A stretch of 64,000 bases of DNA from JAKOWB01 sp038363005 (GTDB lineage: Bacteria; Pseudomonadota; Alphaproteobacteria; Kiloniellales; JACOMY01): contig JBBQBI010000001.1 of the NCBI GenBank assembly GCA_038363005.1, positions 124,001 through 188,000 on the forward strand, given 5' to 3'. Both the position numbers and the translations under genes were made by a program. Of this stretch, positions 9,428 through 17,652 are shown piece after piece. The notes below the pieces were generated by a model. The model was not told where the DNA came from, ran no database searches, and worked only from the letters and a program-made list of their open reading frames with translations. Positions within the stretch are counted from its first letter, which is position 1. The number at the start of each line of letters is the position of its first letter.

Positions 9428-10321
9428 CTAGAGAATCTCCACCTCTGGATAGCCCTGGAAGTAGAGCAGCGCGGTCAGGTCGCCGTGGTCGATGGCGTAG
9501 TGCGCCTCGGCGCGGACCAGCGGCTTGCCGTGGAAGGCGACGCCCAGCCCGGCGGCCTGGAGCATCGCCAGGTCGTTGGCGCCGTCGCCCACCGCGCAGG
9601 TCTGGTCCAGCTTCAGCTCCTGCTGCTTGGCCAGTTCGCGCAGCGCCTCGAGCTTGCCGTTGCGGCCGAGGATCGGTTCCTGCACGTGGCCGGTCAGGCG
9701 GCCGTCGTTGTGCAGCAGCACGTTGGCGCGTTGCTCGTGGAAGCCGCAGATCTCGGCCACCGGCTCGGTGGCGAAGGTGAAGCCGCCGGATACCAGCGCG
9801 GTGTAGCAGCCGTGTGCGCGCAGCGTGCGCACCAGCGACTTGGCGCCGGGCATCAGGTGCAGCTCGCGCACCACGTCGCCCATCAGCTCGACCGACAGGC
9901 CGGCCAGCATGGCGACACGCTGGCGCAGGCTTTCCTCGAAGGGCACCTCGCCCTTCATCGAGCGCAGCGTGATGGCGCTGATCTCGTCCTTCAGGCCAGC
10001 CTTGCCGGCCAGTTCGTCCAGCGTCTCGGTCTGTACGATGGTGGAATCCATGTCGGCGACGAAGAGCAGCTTGCGCCGCTCCTCGCGCTCCTGCGCCGCC
10101 AAGTCGATGGCCTGGCCGGCCAGGGCCTTGGCGACGGCGGCATGCGCCGCCTTCGGCCGCATGCCGTCGAACAGGATGTCGACCGCCAGGCCGGGGGCCA
10201 GCCATTCGGTCGGCCCGGGTTCGCCGCCGGCGGCGACCAGCGCGTCGCGCGCGGCCTCCACCACCTGGCCGGTCACCAGCCTTGTCGAGGGATCGCCCAC
10301 GAGGGTAAGCACATTGCGCAT
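9428..10321 (-). CDS. serB: Phosphoserine phosphatase
   Basis: The enzyme removes phosphate from L-phosphoserine, the last step of serine synthesis. The 297-residue product has an N-terminal ACT-like region of about 80 residues, then the HAD phosphatase core: motif I FVADMDSTIVQTE near residue 90, motif II ALVSGGFT near residue 175 and motif III-IV GDGANDLAMLQAAG near residue 245. This architecture matches SerB. The ATG at 10321 gives the normal N-terminus and leaves 46 bp to the divergent miaA. Its link to the nearby serine-cycle genes is suggestive but the strand is opposite. Confidence 0.93.
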   Translation of the reverse strand: MRNVLTLVGDPSTRLVTGQVVEAARDALVAAGGEPGPTEWLAPGLAVDILFDGMRPKAAHAAVAKALAGQAIDLAAQEREERRKLLFVADMDSTIVQTETLDELAGKAGLKDEISAITLRSMKGEVPFEESLRQRVAMLAGLSVELMGDVVRELHLMPGAKSLVRTLRAHGCYTALVSGGFTFATEPVAEICGFHEQRANVLLHNDGRLTGHVQEPILGRNGKLEALRELAKQQELKLDQTCAVGDGANDLAMLQAAGLGVAFHGKPLVRAEAHYAIDHGDLTALLYFQGYPEVEIL

Positions 10322-10367
10322 GCCGGGTTCTTGCCGGCTTACGCGCCGCAAGACAAGGAAAGAAGTG

Positions 10368-11309
10368 GTGACGCCAGACAGCGGCCCCGTGCTCGCCATC
10401 GCCGGGCCCACCGCCAGCGGCAAGTCGGCGTTGGCGCTCGCGCTGGCAGGAGCGCTGAACGGCTGCGTCATCAATGCCGACGCGCTGCAGGTCTATCGCG
10501 AGCTGCGCATCCTGACGGCGCGGCCTTCGGTCGAGGACGAGGCCCGCGTGCCGCACCGCCTCTATGGCACGCAGCCCGCGGCCGAGGCCTGTTCGGCCGG
10601 CGCCTGGCGTCGCCTCGCGATGGCCGCCATCGCCGCGGCCCGGGCCGCCGGCCAGCTGCCGATCCTCTGTGGCGGCAGCGGTCTCTACCTGAAGGCCCTG
10701 GAAGACGGCCTGGCACCGACGCCGCCGGTGCCGGCGGCGGTCAGGGCCGAGGCGCAGGCGCTGCTGGAACGCATCGGCCCCGCCGGCCTGCGCGCGCGCG
10801 TGGCGCAGCATGACCCCGGGCTGGCAGTGCGCCTGCCGGAGAGCGATCCGCAACGGCTGCTGCGGGCCTGGAGCGTCTGGCGCGCCAGCGGCCGCTCGCT
10901 GGGTGACTGGCAGCAGGTGGCCGGCGCGCCGGGGCAGCCGCTGCGCTGGCTGGTGCTGCTGCCGACGCGCGAGGTACTGCGGGAAGCGGTGGCGACGCGC
11001 TGGCAGGCCATGCTGGCGGCCGGCGCGCTGGAGGAGGTGCGGGCGCTGCTGGCGCTGGGACTCGATCCGACGCTGCCGGCCATGAAGGCGGTGGGCGTGC
11101 GCGAACTGGGCGCGGTGCTGGACGGGCGCGCCACGCTGGAGGCAGCCAGTGCCCTGGCGGTCAATGCCACGCGGCAGTACCTGAAGCGCCAGACCACCTG
11201 GTTGCGCAACCAGGTCCTGGCCAGCCATGCGCTGGCGGAAACGCTGCATGCGAAATTTTCTGAGCTAGATGTGGCACGGATCGTCAAAAAACTGCGTCAG
11301 GAAGCTTGA
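10368..11309 (+). CDS. miaA: tRNA dimethylallyltransferase (tRNA A37 isopentenylation)
   Basis: MiaA adds a dimethylallyl group to adenosine-37 of tRNAs reading UNN codons. The 313-residue product has the P-loop AIAGPTASGKSALA near residue 8, the DALQVYREL segment near residue 36, GGSGLYLKAL near residue 97 and the C-terminal helix with NATRQYLKRQTTWLRNQ. The start was set at the GTG at 10368, with AAGGAA eight bases upstream; a GTG one codon earlier also fits. The gene is divergent from serB. Its end overlaps a possible promoter for ilvB. Confidence 0.93.
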   Translation: MTPDSGPVLAIAGPTASGKSALALALAGALNGCVINADALQVYRELRILTARPSVEDEARVPHRLYGTQPAAEACSAGAWRRLAMAAIAAARAAGQLPILCGGSGLYLKALEDGLAPTPPVPAAVRAEAQALLERIGPAGLRARVAQHDPGLAVRLPESDPQRLLRAWSVWRASGRSLGDWQQVAGAPGQPLRWLVLLPTREVLREAVATRWQAMLAAGALEEVRALLALGLDPTLPAMKAVGVRELGAVLDGRATLEAASALAVNATRQYLKRQTTWLRNQVLASHALAETLHAKFSELDVARIVKKLRQEA

Positions 11310-11333
11310 CGACGTAATTTTCTGTGCTAGTTT
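11306..11333 (+). promoter_or_regulatory. Possible sigma-70 promoter at the miaA end
   Basis: TTGACG (11306-11311) and TAGTTT (11328-11333) are separated by 16 bases and overlap the miaA stop codon. The -35 box is good, the -10 box is poor. It would put the start of transcription just at the hairpin described next, so its link to ilvB is uncertain. Confidence 0.3.
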
Positions 11334-11340
11334 GCGCCGC

Positions 11341-11376
11341 CCGCGGAGCCTCCTTAGGCTCCCGGGTTCTTTTATT
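11341..11376 (+). terminator. Hairpin with T-rich tail between miaA and ilvB
   Basis: CCG-c-GGAGCC (11341-11350) pairs with GGCTCC-CGG (11357-11365) around a six-base loop and is followed by GTTCTTTTATT. It has the form of an intrinsic terminator. It would end miaA transcripts, or could act as an attenuator in the ilvB leader; no convincing leader peptide precedes it. Confidence 0.6.
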
Positions 11377-11436
11377 GCTGGGGTGGCTGGCGAAGGCTGG
11401 GCCCCAGACGGACCGCGAGAAGGAAGGACCTGTGTC

Positions 11437-13197
11437 ATGGCGAACGAGGAGCTGACCGGCGCGCAAATCGTGATCCGCGCCCTGGTCGATCAGGGGGTCG
11501 ATACGATCTTCGGGTATCCTGGTGGCGCCGTGCTGCCGATTTATGACGCGCTGTTCCAGCAGAACCGGCTGAAGCACATCCTGGTACGCCATGAGCAGGC
11601 GGCGGTGCATGCCGCCGAGGGCTATGCGCGCTCCACCGGGCGCATCGGCGCGGTGCTGGTGACCAGTGGCCCCGGCGCGACCAATGCCGTCACCGGCCTG
11701 ACCGACGCGTTGTTGGATTCCATCCCGATCATCTGCCTGACCGGCCAGGTGGCGACGCATCTGATCGGCAACGATGCCTTCCAGGAGGCCGACACCACCG
11801 GCATCACCCGGCCCTGCACCAAGCATAACTACCTGGTGAAGTCGGTCGACGACGTGGCGCGGGTGATCCACGAGGCAGTCTATGTCGCCACCCACGGCCG
11901 TCCCGGTCCGGTGGTGGTGGACCTGCCGAAGGACGTGCAGCAGCTCAAGGGCCGCTACGTCGAGCCCGACGAGGTGCCGCACCGCAGCTATCGCCCGCAG
12001 ACCAAGCCCGACATGGCGCTGATCGAGCAGGCGATCGAGATGTTCGCCAAGGCCAAGCGGCCGATGATCTATACCGGTGGCGGCGTGATCAACGCCGGAC
12101 CCAAGGCGGCGCGCCTGCTGCGCCAGTTCGTCAAGGCCACCGGCGCGCCGGTGACCAACACGCTGATGGGCCTGGGCGCCTTCCCGGCCAGCGAGCCGGA
12201 GTTCCTCGGCATGCTGGGCATGCACGGCACCTACGAAGCCAACCTGGCGATGCATGGCTGCGACGTGCTGCTGAACGTCGGCGCCCGCTTCGACGATCGC
12301 GTGACCGGCAAGCTCAGCGAGTTCTGCCCCGGCGCCAAGAAGATCCACATCGATATCGACGCCTCCTCGATCAACAAGAACGTCATGGTCGACCTGGGCA
12401 TCGTCGCCGATGCTGGCGCCGCGCTGGACGCCCTGCTGAAGACCTGGAAGGCGAAGCAGAAGAAGCTGGACGCCAAGGCGCTGAAGGCCTGGTGGAAGCA
12501 GATCGAGGAGTGGCGCGGCCGCGACTGCCTGGCCTTCACCCAGGTCGGCAAGATCATCAAGCCGCAGTATGCCATCAAGCGCCTCTACGAGCTGACCAAG
12601 GACCGCGACACCTTCATCACGACGGAGGTCGGCCAGCACCAGATGTGGGCGGCGCAGTACCTGAAGTTCGAGCAGCCCAACCGCTGGATGACCTCGGGTG
12701 GCCTCGGCACCATGGGCTATGGCCTGCCGGCCGCGGTCGGCGTGCAGGTGGCGCATCCCGACAGCCTGGTGATCGACGTCGCCGGCGAGGCTTCGATCCT
12801 GATGAACATCCAGGAGCTTTCGACCGTCGCGCAGTATCGCCTGCCGGTGAAGGTCTTCATCGTCAACAACCAGTGGATGGGCATGGTGCGCCAGTGGCAG
12901 GAGCTGCTGCACGGTGGGCGCTACTCGGAGACCTACAGCGACTCGCTGCCGGATTTCGTGAAGCTGGCCGAGGCCTTCGGCGCCAAGGGCATCCGCTGCA
13001 GCGACCCGGAGCAGCTGGACGCCGCCATCCTGGAGATGATCGACCATCCGGGGCCGGTCATCTTCGACTGCTTGGTGGACCAGAAGGAAAACTGCTTCCC
13101 GATGATCCCCTCGGGTTCGGCGCACAATGAGATGCTGCTCTCGCCCAAGGACAAGTCGGAACATCAGATGACCGAGGAAGGGATGATCCTGGTCTGA
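11437..13197 (+). CDS. ilvB: Acetolactate synthase (AHAS) large catalytic subunit
   Basis: The enzyme condenses pyruvate with pyruvate or 2-ketobutyrate, the first shared step of valine, leucine and isoleucine synthesis. The 586-residue ThDP enzyme has the N-terminal FGYPGGAVLPIYDAL and catalytic glutamate in HEQAAVHAAEGYAR, the FAD-binding middle domain, and the C-terminal ThDP region from GLGTMGYGLPA to the NNQWMGMVRQWQ segment; the usual GDG is here GEASILMNIQEL. Length and order with ilvH and ilvC are typical. Start at the ATG at 11437, with an AAGGAAGG run upstream. The odd point is GEA in place of the usual GDG-type metal motif, as in many true AHAS (GDAS/GEAS). Confidence 0.95.
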   Translation: MANEELTGAQIVIRALVDQGVDTIFGYPGGAVLPIYDALFQQNRLKHILVRHEQAAVHAAEGYARSTGRIGAVLVTSGPGATNAVTGLTDALLDSIPIICLTGQVATHLIGNDAFQEADTTGITRPCTKHNYLVKSVDDVARVIHEAVYVATHGRPGPVVVDLPKDVQQLKGRYVEPDEVPHRSYRPQTKPDMALIEQAIEMFAKAKRPMIYTGGGVINAGPKAARLLRQFVKATGAPVTNTLMGLGAFPASEPEFLGMLGMHGTYEANLAMHGCDVLLNVGARFDDRVTGKLSEFCPGAKKIHIDIDASSINKNVMVDLGIVADAGAALDALLKTWKAKQKKLDAKALKAWWKQIEEWRGRDCLAFTQVGKIIKPQYAIKRLYELTKDRDTFITTEVGQHQMWAAQYLKFEQPNRWMTSGGLGTMGYGLPAAVGVQVAHPDSLVIDVAGEASILMNIQELSTVAQYRLPVKVFIVNNQWMGMVRQWQELLHGGRYSETYSDSLPDFVKLAEAFGAKGIRCSDPEQLDAAILEMIDHPGPVIFDCLVDQKENCFPMIPSGSAHNEMLLSPKDKSEHQMTEEGMILV

Positions 13198-13275
13198 CGC
13201 CCCTCTCGCGACGCGGGGCGAGCGTCACGCGGCCGACCGAACCTTCCCATTCCCTTGCCTTAGGACCGAGTTGCC

Positions 13276-13797
13276 ATGCCTGCCCAAGAGCAGAAGACGG
13301 AAAAACGCATCTTCGCCATCCTGGTGGACAACGAGCCGGGCGTGCTGGCGCGCGTCATCGGCCTGTTCGCCGGCCGCGGCTACAACATCGAAAGCCTGAC
13401 GGTCAGCGAGGTCGATGCCGGCAAGCACCTGTCGCGCATCACCATCGTCTCCACCGGGACGACCCAGGTGCTGGACCAAATCCAGGCGCAGCTCGACCGC
13501 ATGGTGCCGGTACACCGGGTCAGCGACCTGACCAATGACTATGCCAACAACCACGTCGAGCGCGAAGCCGCCCTGGTCAAGGTGATAGGCACCGGCGACA
13601 AGCGGGTCGAGGCGCTGCGCATCGGCGGCATCTTCAAGGCCGACGTAGTTGATGCCGGCCTGGAGCACTTCGTGTTCGAGATCACCGACCGCTCCGACAA
13701 GCTGGACCGCTTCATCGAGCTGATGCGCCCGCTCGGCCTGGTCGACATCAGCCGCAGCGGCGTGGTGGCGATCAGCCGCGGGCCGAAGGGGATGTGA
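13276..13797 (+). CDS. ilvH: Acetolactate synthase small (regulatory) subunit
   Basis: The 173-residue subunit stabilises the catalytic subunit and confers valine feedback inhibition. It has an N-terminal ACT domain with the effector-binding pattern DNEPGVLARVIGLFAGRGYNIESL at residues 18 to 41, followed by the C-terminal domain with ALVKV and EITDRSDKLDRF. The length and order after ilvB are standard for ilvH. A gap of 170 bp without features I can assign separates it from ilvC. Confidence 0.95.
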   Translation: MPAQEQKTEKRIFAILVDNEPGVLARVIGLFAGRGYNIESLTVSEVDAGKHLSRITIVSTGTTQVLDQIQAQLDRMVPVHRVSDLTNDYANNHVEREAALVKVIGTGDKRVEALRIGGIFKADVVDAGLEHFVFEITDRSDKLDRFIELMRPLGLVDISRSGVVAISRGPKGM

Positions 13798-13967
13798 CGG
13801 CCAGCTAGCGTTGCATTGGCCGCAGGCGGGCAGGGCGCCAAGCGCCTTGCCCCCGGTGGCCGAGGGGCCTAAAGAACGGCCGCCGAACAAACGGACCACG
13901 CTGGCCTTTTGCCACGCTGGCCCGCGCAGGGACAACGATCCAGACGGAACGAAGAAGGAGTAGAGCG

Positions 13968-14987
13968 ATGCGCGTTTACTACGATCGCGATGCCGACGTG
14001 AACCTGATCAAGGGCAAGAAGGTCGTCATCGTCGGCTATGGCAGCCAGGGCCACGCCCATGCCATGAACCTGCGCGACAGTGGCGTCAAGGACGTGCGCA
14101 TCGCGCTGCGCCCCGGCTCGGCCACCATCAAGAAGGCCGAGGCCGCCGGCTTCACCGTCATGGCGCCGGCCGAGGCCGCCAAGTGGGCCGACGTGGTGAT
14201 GATCCTGACGCCGGACGAGCTGCAGGCCGCGCTCTATCGCAACGACCTGGCGCCGAACATGAAGGAAGGCGCCACGATTGCCTTCGCGCACGGCCTCAAC
14301 ATCCACTTCAACCTGATCGAGCCGCGCGCCGACCTTGACGTCATCATGATCGCGCCCAAGGGCCCGGGCCACACGGTGCGCTCGGAATACCTGCGTGGCG
14401 GCGGCGTGCCCTGCCTGATCGCGGTCCACCAGAACCCCAGCGGCAACGCGCAGGAGATCGGTCTCAGCTACGCCTCGGCCATCGGCGGCGGCCGTGCCGG
14501 CGTGATCGAGACCAACTTCCGCGAGGAGTGCGAGACCGACCTGTTCGGCGAGCAGGTGGTGCTCTGCGGCGGCCTGACGGCGTTGATCCAGGCTGGCTAC
14601 GAGACCCTGGTCGAGGCCGGCTACGCGCCGGAGATGGCCTATTTCGAGTGCCTGCACGAGGTGAAGCTGATCGTCGACCTGATCTATGAGGGCGGCATGG
14701 CCAACATGCGCTATTCGATCTCCAACACGGCGGAGTACGGCGACTACACCAGCGGACCGCGCATCGTCACCGAGGAGACCAAGAAGGAGATGAAGCGCGT
14801 GCTGGAGGACATCCAGTCCGGCCGCTTCGCCCGCGACTGGGTCACCGAGTGCAACGCCGGCCAGCCGAGCTTCAAGGCCATGCGCCGCCGCGGCGCCGAG
14901 CACCCGATCGAGGAGGTCGGCGCCAAGCTGCGCGCCATGATGCCCTGGATCGCCAAGAACAAGCTGGTCGACAAGGCGAAGAACTGA
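13968..14987 (+). CDS. ilvC: Ketol-acid reductoisomerase (class I)
   Basis: The enzyme converts acetolactate to dihydroxyisovalerate using NADPH and Mg2+. The 339-residue product is a short, class I KARI with the nucleotide-binding pattern GYGSQGHAHAMNLRDSG near residue 25, PKGPGHTVRSEY near residue 130, and metal ligands in the ETDLFGEQVVLCGG helix near residue 190 and in the CLHEVKLIVDL helix. AAGGAG lies upstream of the ATG. It is followed by an intrinsic terminator, so ilvBHC appears to end here. Confidence 0.96.
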   Translation: MRVYYDRDADVNLIKGKKVVIVGYGSQGHAHAMNLRDSGVKDVRIALRPGSATIKKAEAAGFTVMAPAEAAKWADVVMILTPDELQAALYRNDLAPNMKEGATIAFAHGLNIHFNLIEPRADLDVIMIAPKGPGHTVRSEYLRGGGVPCLIAVHQNPSGNAQEIGLSYASAIGGGRAGVIETNFREECETDLFGEQVVLCGGLTALIQAGYETLVEAGYAPEMAYFECLHEVKLIVDLIYEGGMANMRYSISNTAEYGDYTSGPRIVTEETKKEMKRVLEDIQSGRFARDWVTECNAGQPSFKAMRRRGAEHPIEEVGAKLRAMMPWIAKNKLVDKAKN

Positions 14988-15010
14988 GCCGTTTAGCCTG
15001 TGGGCTGATG

Positions 15011-15050
15011 AAGGGGGCGGGTGCCGCGAGGTGCCCGTCCCTTTGCTTTT
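15011..15050 (+). terminator. Intrinsic terminator after ilvC
   Basis: AAGGGGGCGGG pairs imperfectly with CCCGTCCCTT around the loop region TGCCGCGAGGTG and is followed by TTGCTTTT. It lies 24 bp after the ilvC stop codon and is the natural end of the ilvBHC transcript. Confidence 0.75.
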
Positions 15051-15154
15051 CCGGGCCCCCAAGGCAAAGCCATCTGGTCTTTTTGCGACATATCCCTATC
15101 TTGCGTGTGCATACTGGGAGATGCGATCCCGCCCGACAACGACGGAGGCTTGCA

Positions 15155-15592
15155 ATGACACGCAGATGGTTGGGTGCACTGTTCGCCGCGGTACTGGTGG
15201 GAGTGGTCCTGACGGCGGCGCCGACGAGCCTGCGCGCCCAGGAGGGCACGCCGGTCGAGGGCCAGCTCATCAACTCCGCGGGCTACCCACTGGATATTCC
15301 GGGCATCGGCAAGGCGCGGATGCGCAAGGTCACGGTCGAGGGCAAGCGCAGCGACGCCTGTCGCGTGGTTCGCGAGTCGGTGGTTCGGCTGATCCAGGAG
15401 GGCGCCCGCAAGGGCAGCCTTGCCTTGACGCCACTGGCCGGTTCGTCGCGTGGCGTGGTGATCACGATCGAGCTGCAGACCTGGTTCTATGTCGACAGTG
15501 ACGGCGTGAAGCGCCCCTGGTGCATCGACGCCGGGCGCGGCTGCGAGGTCGAGGTCGAGATCCCCGATCCGCCCGCCTTCATGCAGCCCTAA
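15155..15592 (+). CDS. Secreted hypothetical protein, paralogue of the next gene
   Basis: The 145-residue product is not recognised. It has a clear Sec signal peptide (MTRRWLGALFAAVLVGV, likely cut near SLRA-Q). The mature part has the pattern GIGKARMRKVTVEGKRSDAC and ends with GRGCEVEVEIPDP. The same two patterns, with one cysteine each, occur in the product of the next gene, so the two are tandem paralogues, probably periplasmic and possibly disulphide-bonded. The start is the ATG at 15155, with CGGAGG six bases upstream. It lies downstream of the ilvC terminator and probably has its own promoter. Confidence 0.75.
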   Translation: MTRRWLGALFAAVLVGVVLTAAPTSLRAQEGTPVEGQLINSAGYPLDIPGIGKARMRKVTVEGKRSDACRVVRESVVRLIQEGARKGSLALTPLAGSSRGVVITIELQTWFYVDSDGVKRPWCIDAGRGCEVEVEIPDPPAFMQP

Positions 15593-15619
15593 GTCCAACT
15601 CACGCAGGAGACAATCACC

Positions 15620-16048
15620 ATGAAGACCCTTGGTTTCAAGATTGCGACCCTCATGCTGTCGCTTCAGCTCCTGTCTCCGGCCGTCGTCGCGGCCGACGAG
15701 CTGATCTCGGGTCAGGCCGTCAACCATGGCGCCGGCGTGCCGATCATGCTTGAAGGGATCGATAAGGCAACGCTTGTGCAGATCAGCATCGATGGCCGCC
15801 CGTCCGACGATTGCATGATCGATGTCGCCTCGCTGCGTGGCCAGTTTGCGGCCGGCCTGGCGAAGGGGTCGCTGCAGGTGCAGCGCGCGCCCGCCGGCGC
15901 CGTCGAGGTCACCATCAATCTGAAGAAATCCACCAGCTCGTCGGACGACGGCAAGACCTATCTGACTTGTAAAGGCGATGGCGACGGCTGCAAGGCCAAG
16001 GTGATCGTCCCTGATCCCACGGGGCCTTTGCAGAAGTTGCTGCCCTAG
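15620..16048 (+). CDS. Secreted hypothetical protein, paralogue of the previous gene
   Basis: The 142-residue product begins with a Sec signal peptide (hydrophobic run IATLMLSLQLL, likely cut after VVAA). The mature part contains GIDKATLVQISIDGRPSDDC and ends with DGCKAKVIVPDP, matching the preceding protein in spacing and cysteines. Between them lies a Lys/Ser/Asp-rich loop. The gap between the genes is 27 bp, so they are likely co-transcribed. No known domain is recognised; a periplasmic binding or inhibitor role would be speculation. Confidence 0.75.
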   Translation: MKTLGFKIATLMLSLQLLSPAVVAADELISGQAVNHGAGVPIMLEGIDKATLVQISIDGRPSDDCMIDVASLRGQFAAGLAKGSLQVQRAPAGAVEVTINLKKSTSSSDDGKTYLTCKGDGDGCKAKVIVPDPTGPLQKLLP

Positions 16049-16124
16049 GAGCCCCTGGCCTGGAGCCTTGCACGCCGGCGGCGGCGCCCCACGGTCGCCA
16101 CAAAGCCTGCGCATCAAGGCACGC

Positions 16125-17177
16125 ATGATCGGGCACCGTGTTTTCCTTGCCGGCGCGCTCTCGCTCGCGCTGGCCGCTCCCCTGCGCGCCGAGGTGCCGC
16201 AGGTCATCACGCCGCTGGCGCTGCCGGTGAAGCCGGCGCCGCTCAACCTCACCGACCAGATCGCGCCTGGCGGCGGGCGCCTGATGGTGACCCTGGAGAA
16301 CGATATCCTGGGTGCCGGCACCGACCGCAACTACACCAACGGCGTGCGGCTGGCGTGGCTGGGCGAAGCGGCGGCGGTGCCGGACTGGCTGAACCAGCTC
16401 GCCCGCCTGCTGCCGCTGGTGCACGAGGGCCAGTCCTCGCGCCTGCTGCTCGAGCTGGGGCAGTCGATCTTCACGCCGGAGGACCTGGCCGAGGCGCGCC
16501 CGCCGAGTGGCGAGCGGCCCTATGCCGGCTGGCTCTATCTCGGCCTCTCGGCGCTGTTGGAGGACGAGAGCCAGATTTCCCGCGTCGGCCTGCTGGCCGG
16601 CGTGCTGGGGCCGCTGGCCGGCGCCGGCTCGACCCAGGCCACGGTGCATGAGTGGCTCGGCATGGAGCATCCCAATGGCTGGGACAGCCAGCCGGGCTCG
16701 CGGCCAGGCTTCGAACTCCTGCTCGACCGTTTCTGGAAGCTGGTCAGGGCGGACCCGGCGCAGGCCATCGAGCTGGAGATCCTGCCGCACGCCGGTCTGG
16801 CTGCCGGCAATGTCTATACCCAGGCCACCGGCGGCGTGCTGATCCGCTTCGGCGGCGACCTGGCGCAGCAGCCGCTGCCGGCCGCCATCGCGCCCGGCCT
16901 GGCGCCGGGCGGCGCGGCCAAGGCCGAGGACGGCGGCTTCCACTGGTCCTTCTTCCTCGACCTCGGCGGGCGGGCGGTGGCGCACAACACCCTGGTCTCC
17001 GGGCTGGAGGGCGAGGGGCCAGAGGCCAACTGGCTGGTCGGCGACGTGACCGCCGGGCTGACGCTGAGCTATGGCGGTATCTCGGTCACCTATACCCGCA
17101 CCCTGCGCACGCCGGAGGCGACGACGCAGACGACACCCGATTCCTTCGGCGGTGTTACCATCAGCGTCGATTTCTAG
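16125..17177 (+). CDS. LpxR-type outer-membrane lipid A deacylase (DUF2219 family)
   Basis: LpxR enzymes remove the 3'-acyloxyacyl chain of lipid A at the outer membrane. The 350-residue product has a signal peptide (cut near PLRA-E), then TLENDILGAGTDRNYTNGVRL, which contains the Asn-Asp pair and downstream residues of the LpxR active site, and a second family motif QATVHEWLG with the catalytic-type histidine. The remainder alternates short amphipathic strands and ends in a strand with terminal Phe (VTISVDF), as beta-barrel proteins do. The ATG at 16125 was chosen because it starts directly before the signal peptide. The actual substrate is inferred from the family. Confidence 0.85.
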   Translation: MIGHRVFLAGALSLALAAPLRAEVPQVITPLALPVKPAPLNLTDQIAPGGGRLMVTLENDILGAGTDRNYTNGVRLAWLGEAAAVPDWLNQLARLLPLVHEGQSSRLLLELGQSIFTPEDLAEARPPSGERPYAGWLYLGLSALLEDESQISRVGLLAGVLGPLAGAGSTQATVHEWLGMEHPNGWDSQPGSRPGFELLLDRFWKLVRADPAQAIELEILPHAGLAAGNVYTQATGGVLIRFGGDLAQQPLPAAIAPGLAPGGAAKAEDGGFHWSFFLDLGGRAVAHNTLVSGLEGEGPEANWLVGDVTAGLTLSYGGISVTYTRTLRTPEATTQTTPDSFGGVTISVDF

Positions 17178-17208
17178 GCCGCAAGGCGGTGGGCGGCGGG
17201 AGGTTTGC

Positions 17209-17607
17209 ATGGGTGCGAAGACGGGCGGCTGCCTGTGCGGCCGGGTGCGTTGGGTCTACGAGGGCCCGGAGAACTGGCGCGGCCACTGCCACTGCACGAG
17301 CTGCCGGCGCAATACGGCCTCGGCCTTCACCACCTTCATGGGCGTGCCCTACGCGGCTTTCCGCTTCACCGGCGCGGAGCCGGAAACCTATCGCTCCTCG
17401 CCCGGCGTGCGGCGCCGCTTCTGTGCCCACTGCGGCACGCCGGTCGCCTATGAGGCCGAGCGCTTTCCGGACGAGATCCACCTCTACGCCGCCAGCCTGG
17501 ACGCGCCGGCGGCCTTCCAGCCGCAGTTCCACGTGCATGTGGCCGAGGCGGTGCCCTGGGTGGAGCTGGCCGACGAGCTGCCACGCTTCCCGCACAGCGG
17601 CGGCTAG
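17209..17607 (+). CDS. GFA-family zinc protein (DUF636)
   Basis: The 132-residue product belongs to the glutathione-dependent formaldehyde-activating enzyme-like family. It has the zinc-binding cysteines GGCLCGRVRW near residue 8, HCHCTSCRR near residue 28 and FCAHCGTPV near residue 72, all in family spacing, and the conserved C-terminal DEIHLYAASLD. The start has GGGAGG six bases upstream. Most members have no proven activity, and the name reflects homology only. It lies 31 bp after the LpxR-like gene and ends convergent with the next gene. Confidence 0.88.
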   Translation: MGAKTGGCLCGRVRWVYEGPENWRGHCHCTSCRRNTASAFTTFMGVPYAAFRFTGAEPETYRSSPGVRRRFCAHCGTPVAYEAERFPDEIHLYAASLDAPAAFQPQFHVHVAEAVPWVELADELPRFPHSGG

Positions 17608-17652
17608 GCGAAACGCTCCGGCGGCGCGTCAGCCGGCGCGTCAGCCGGCGGG

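Noticed and set aside
11324..11455. A GTG-started frame with a Val-Leu-Leu-Leu-Leu run overlapping the ilvB start, possible ilv leader peptide
   Set aside because: It has no ribosome-binding site, the Leu/Val codons come after the terminator-like hairpin rather than before it, and it runs into ilvB.
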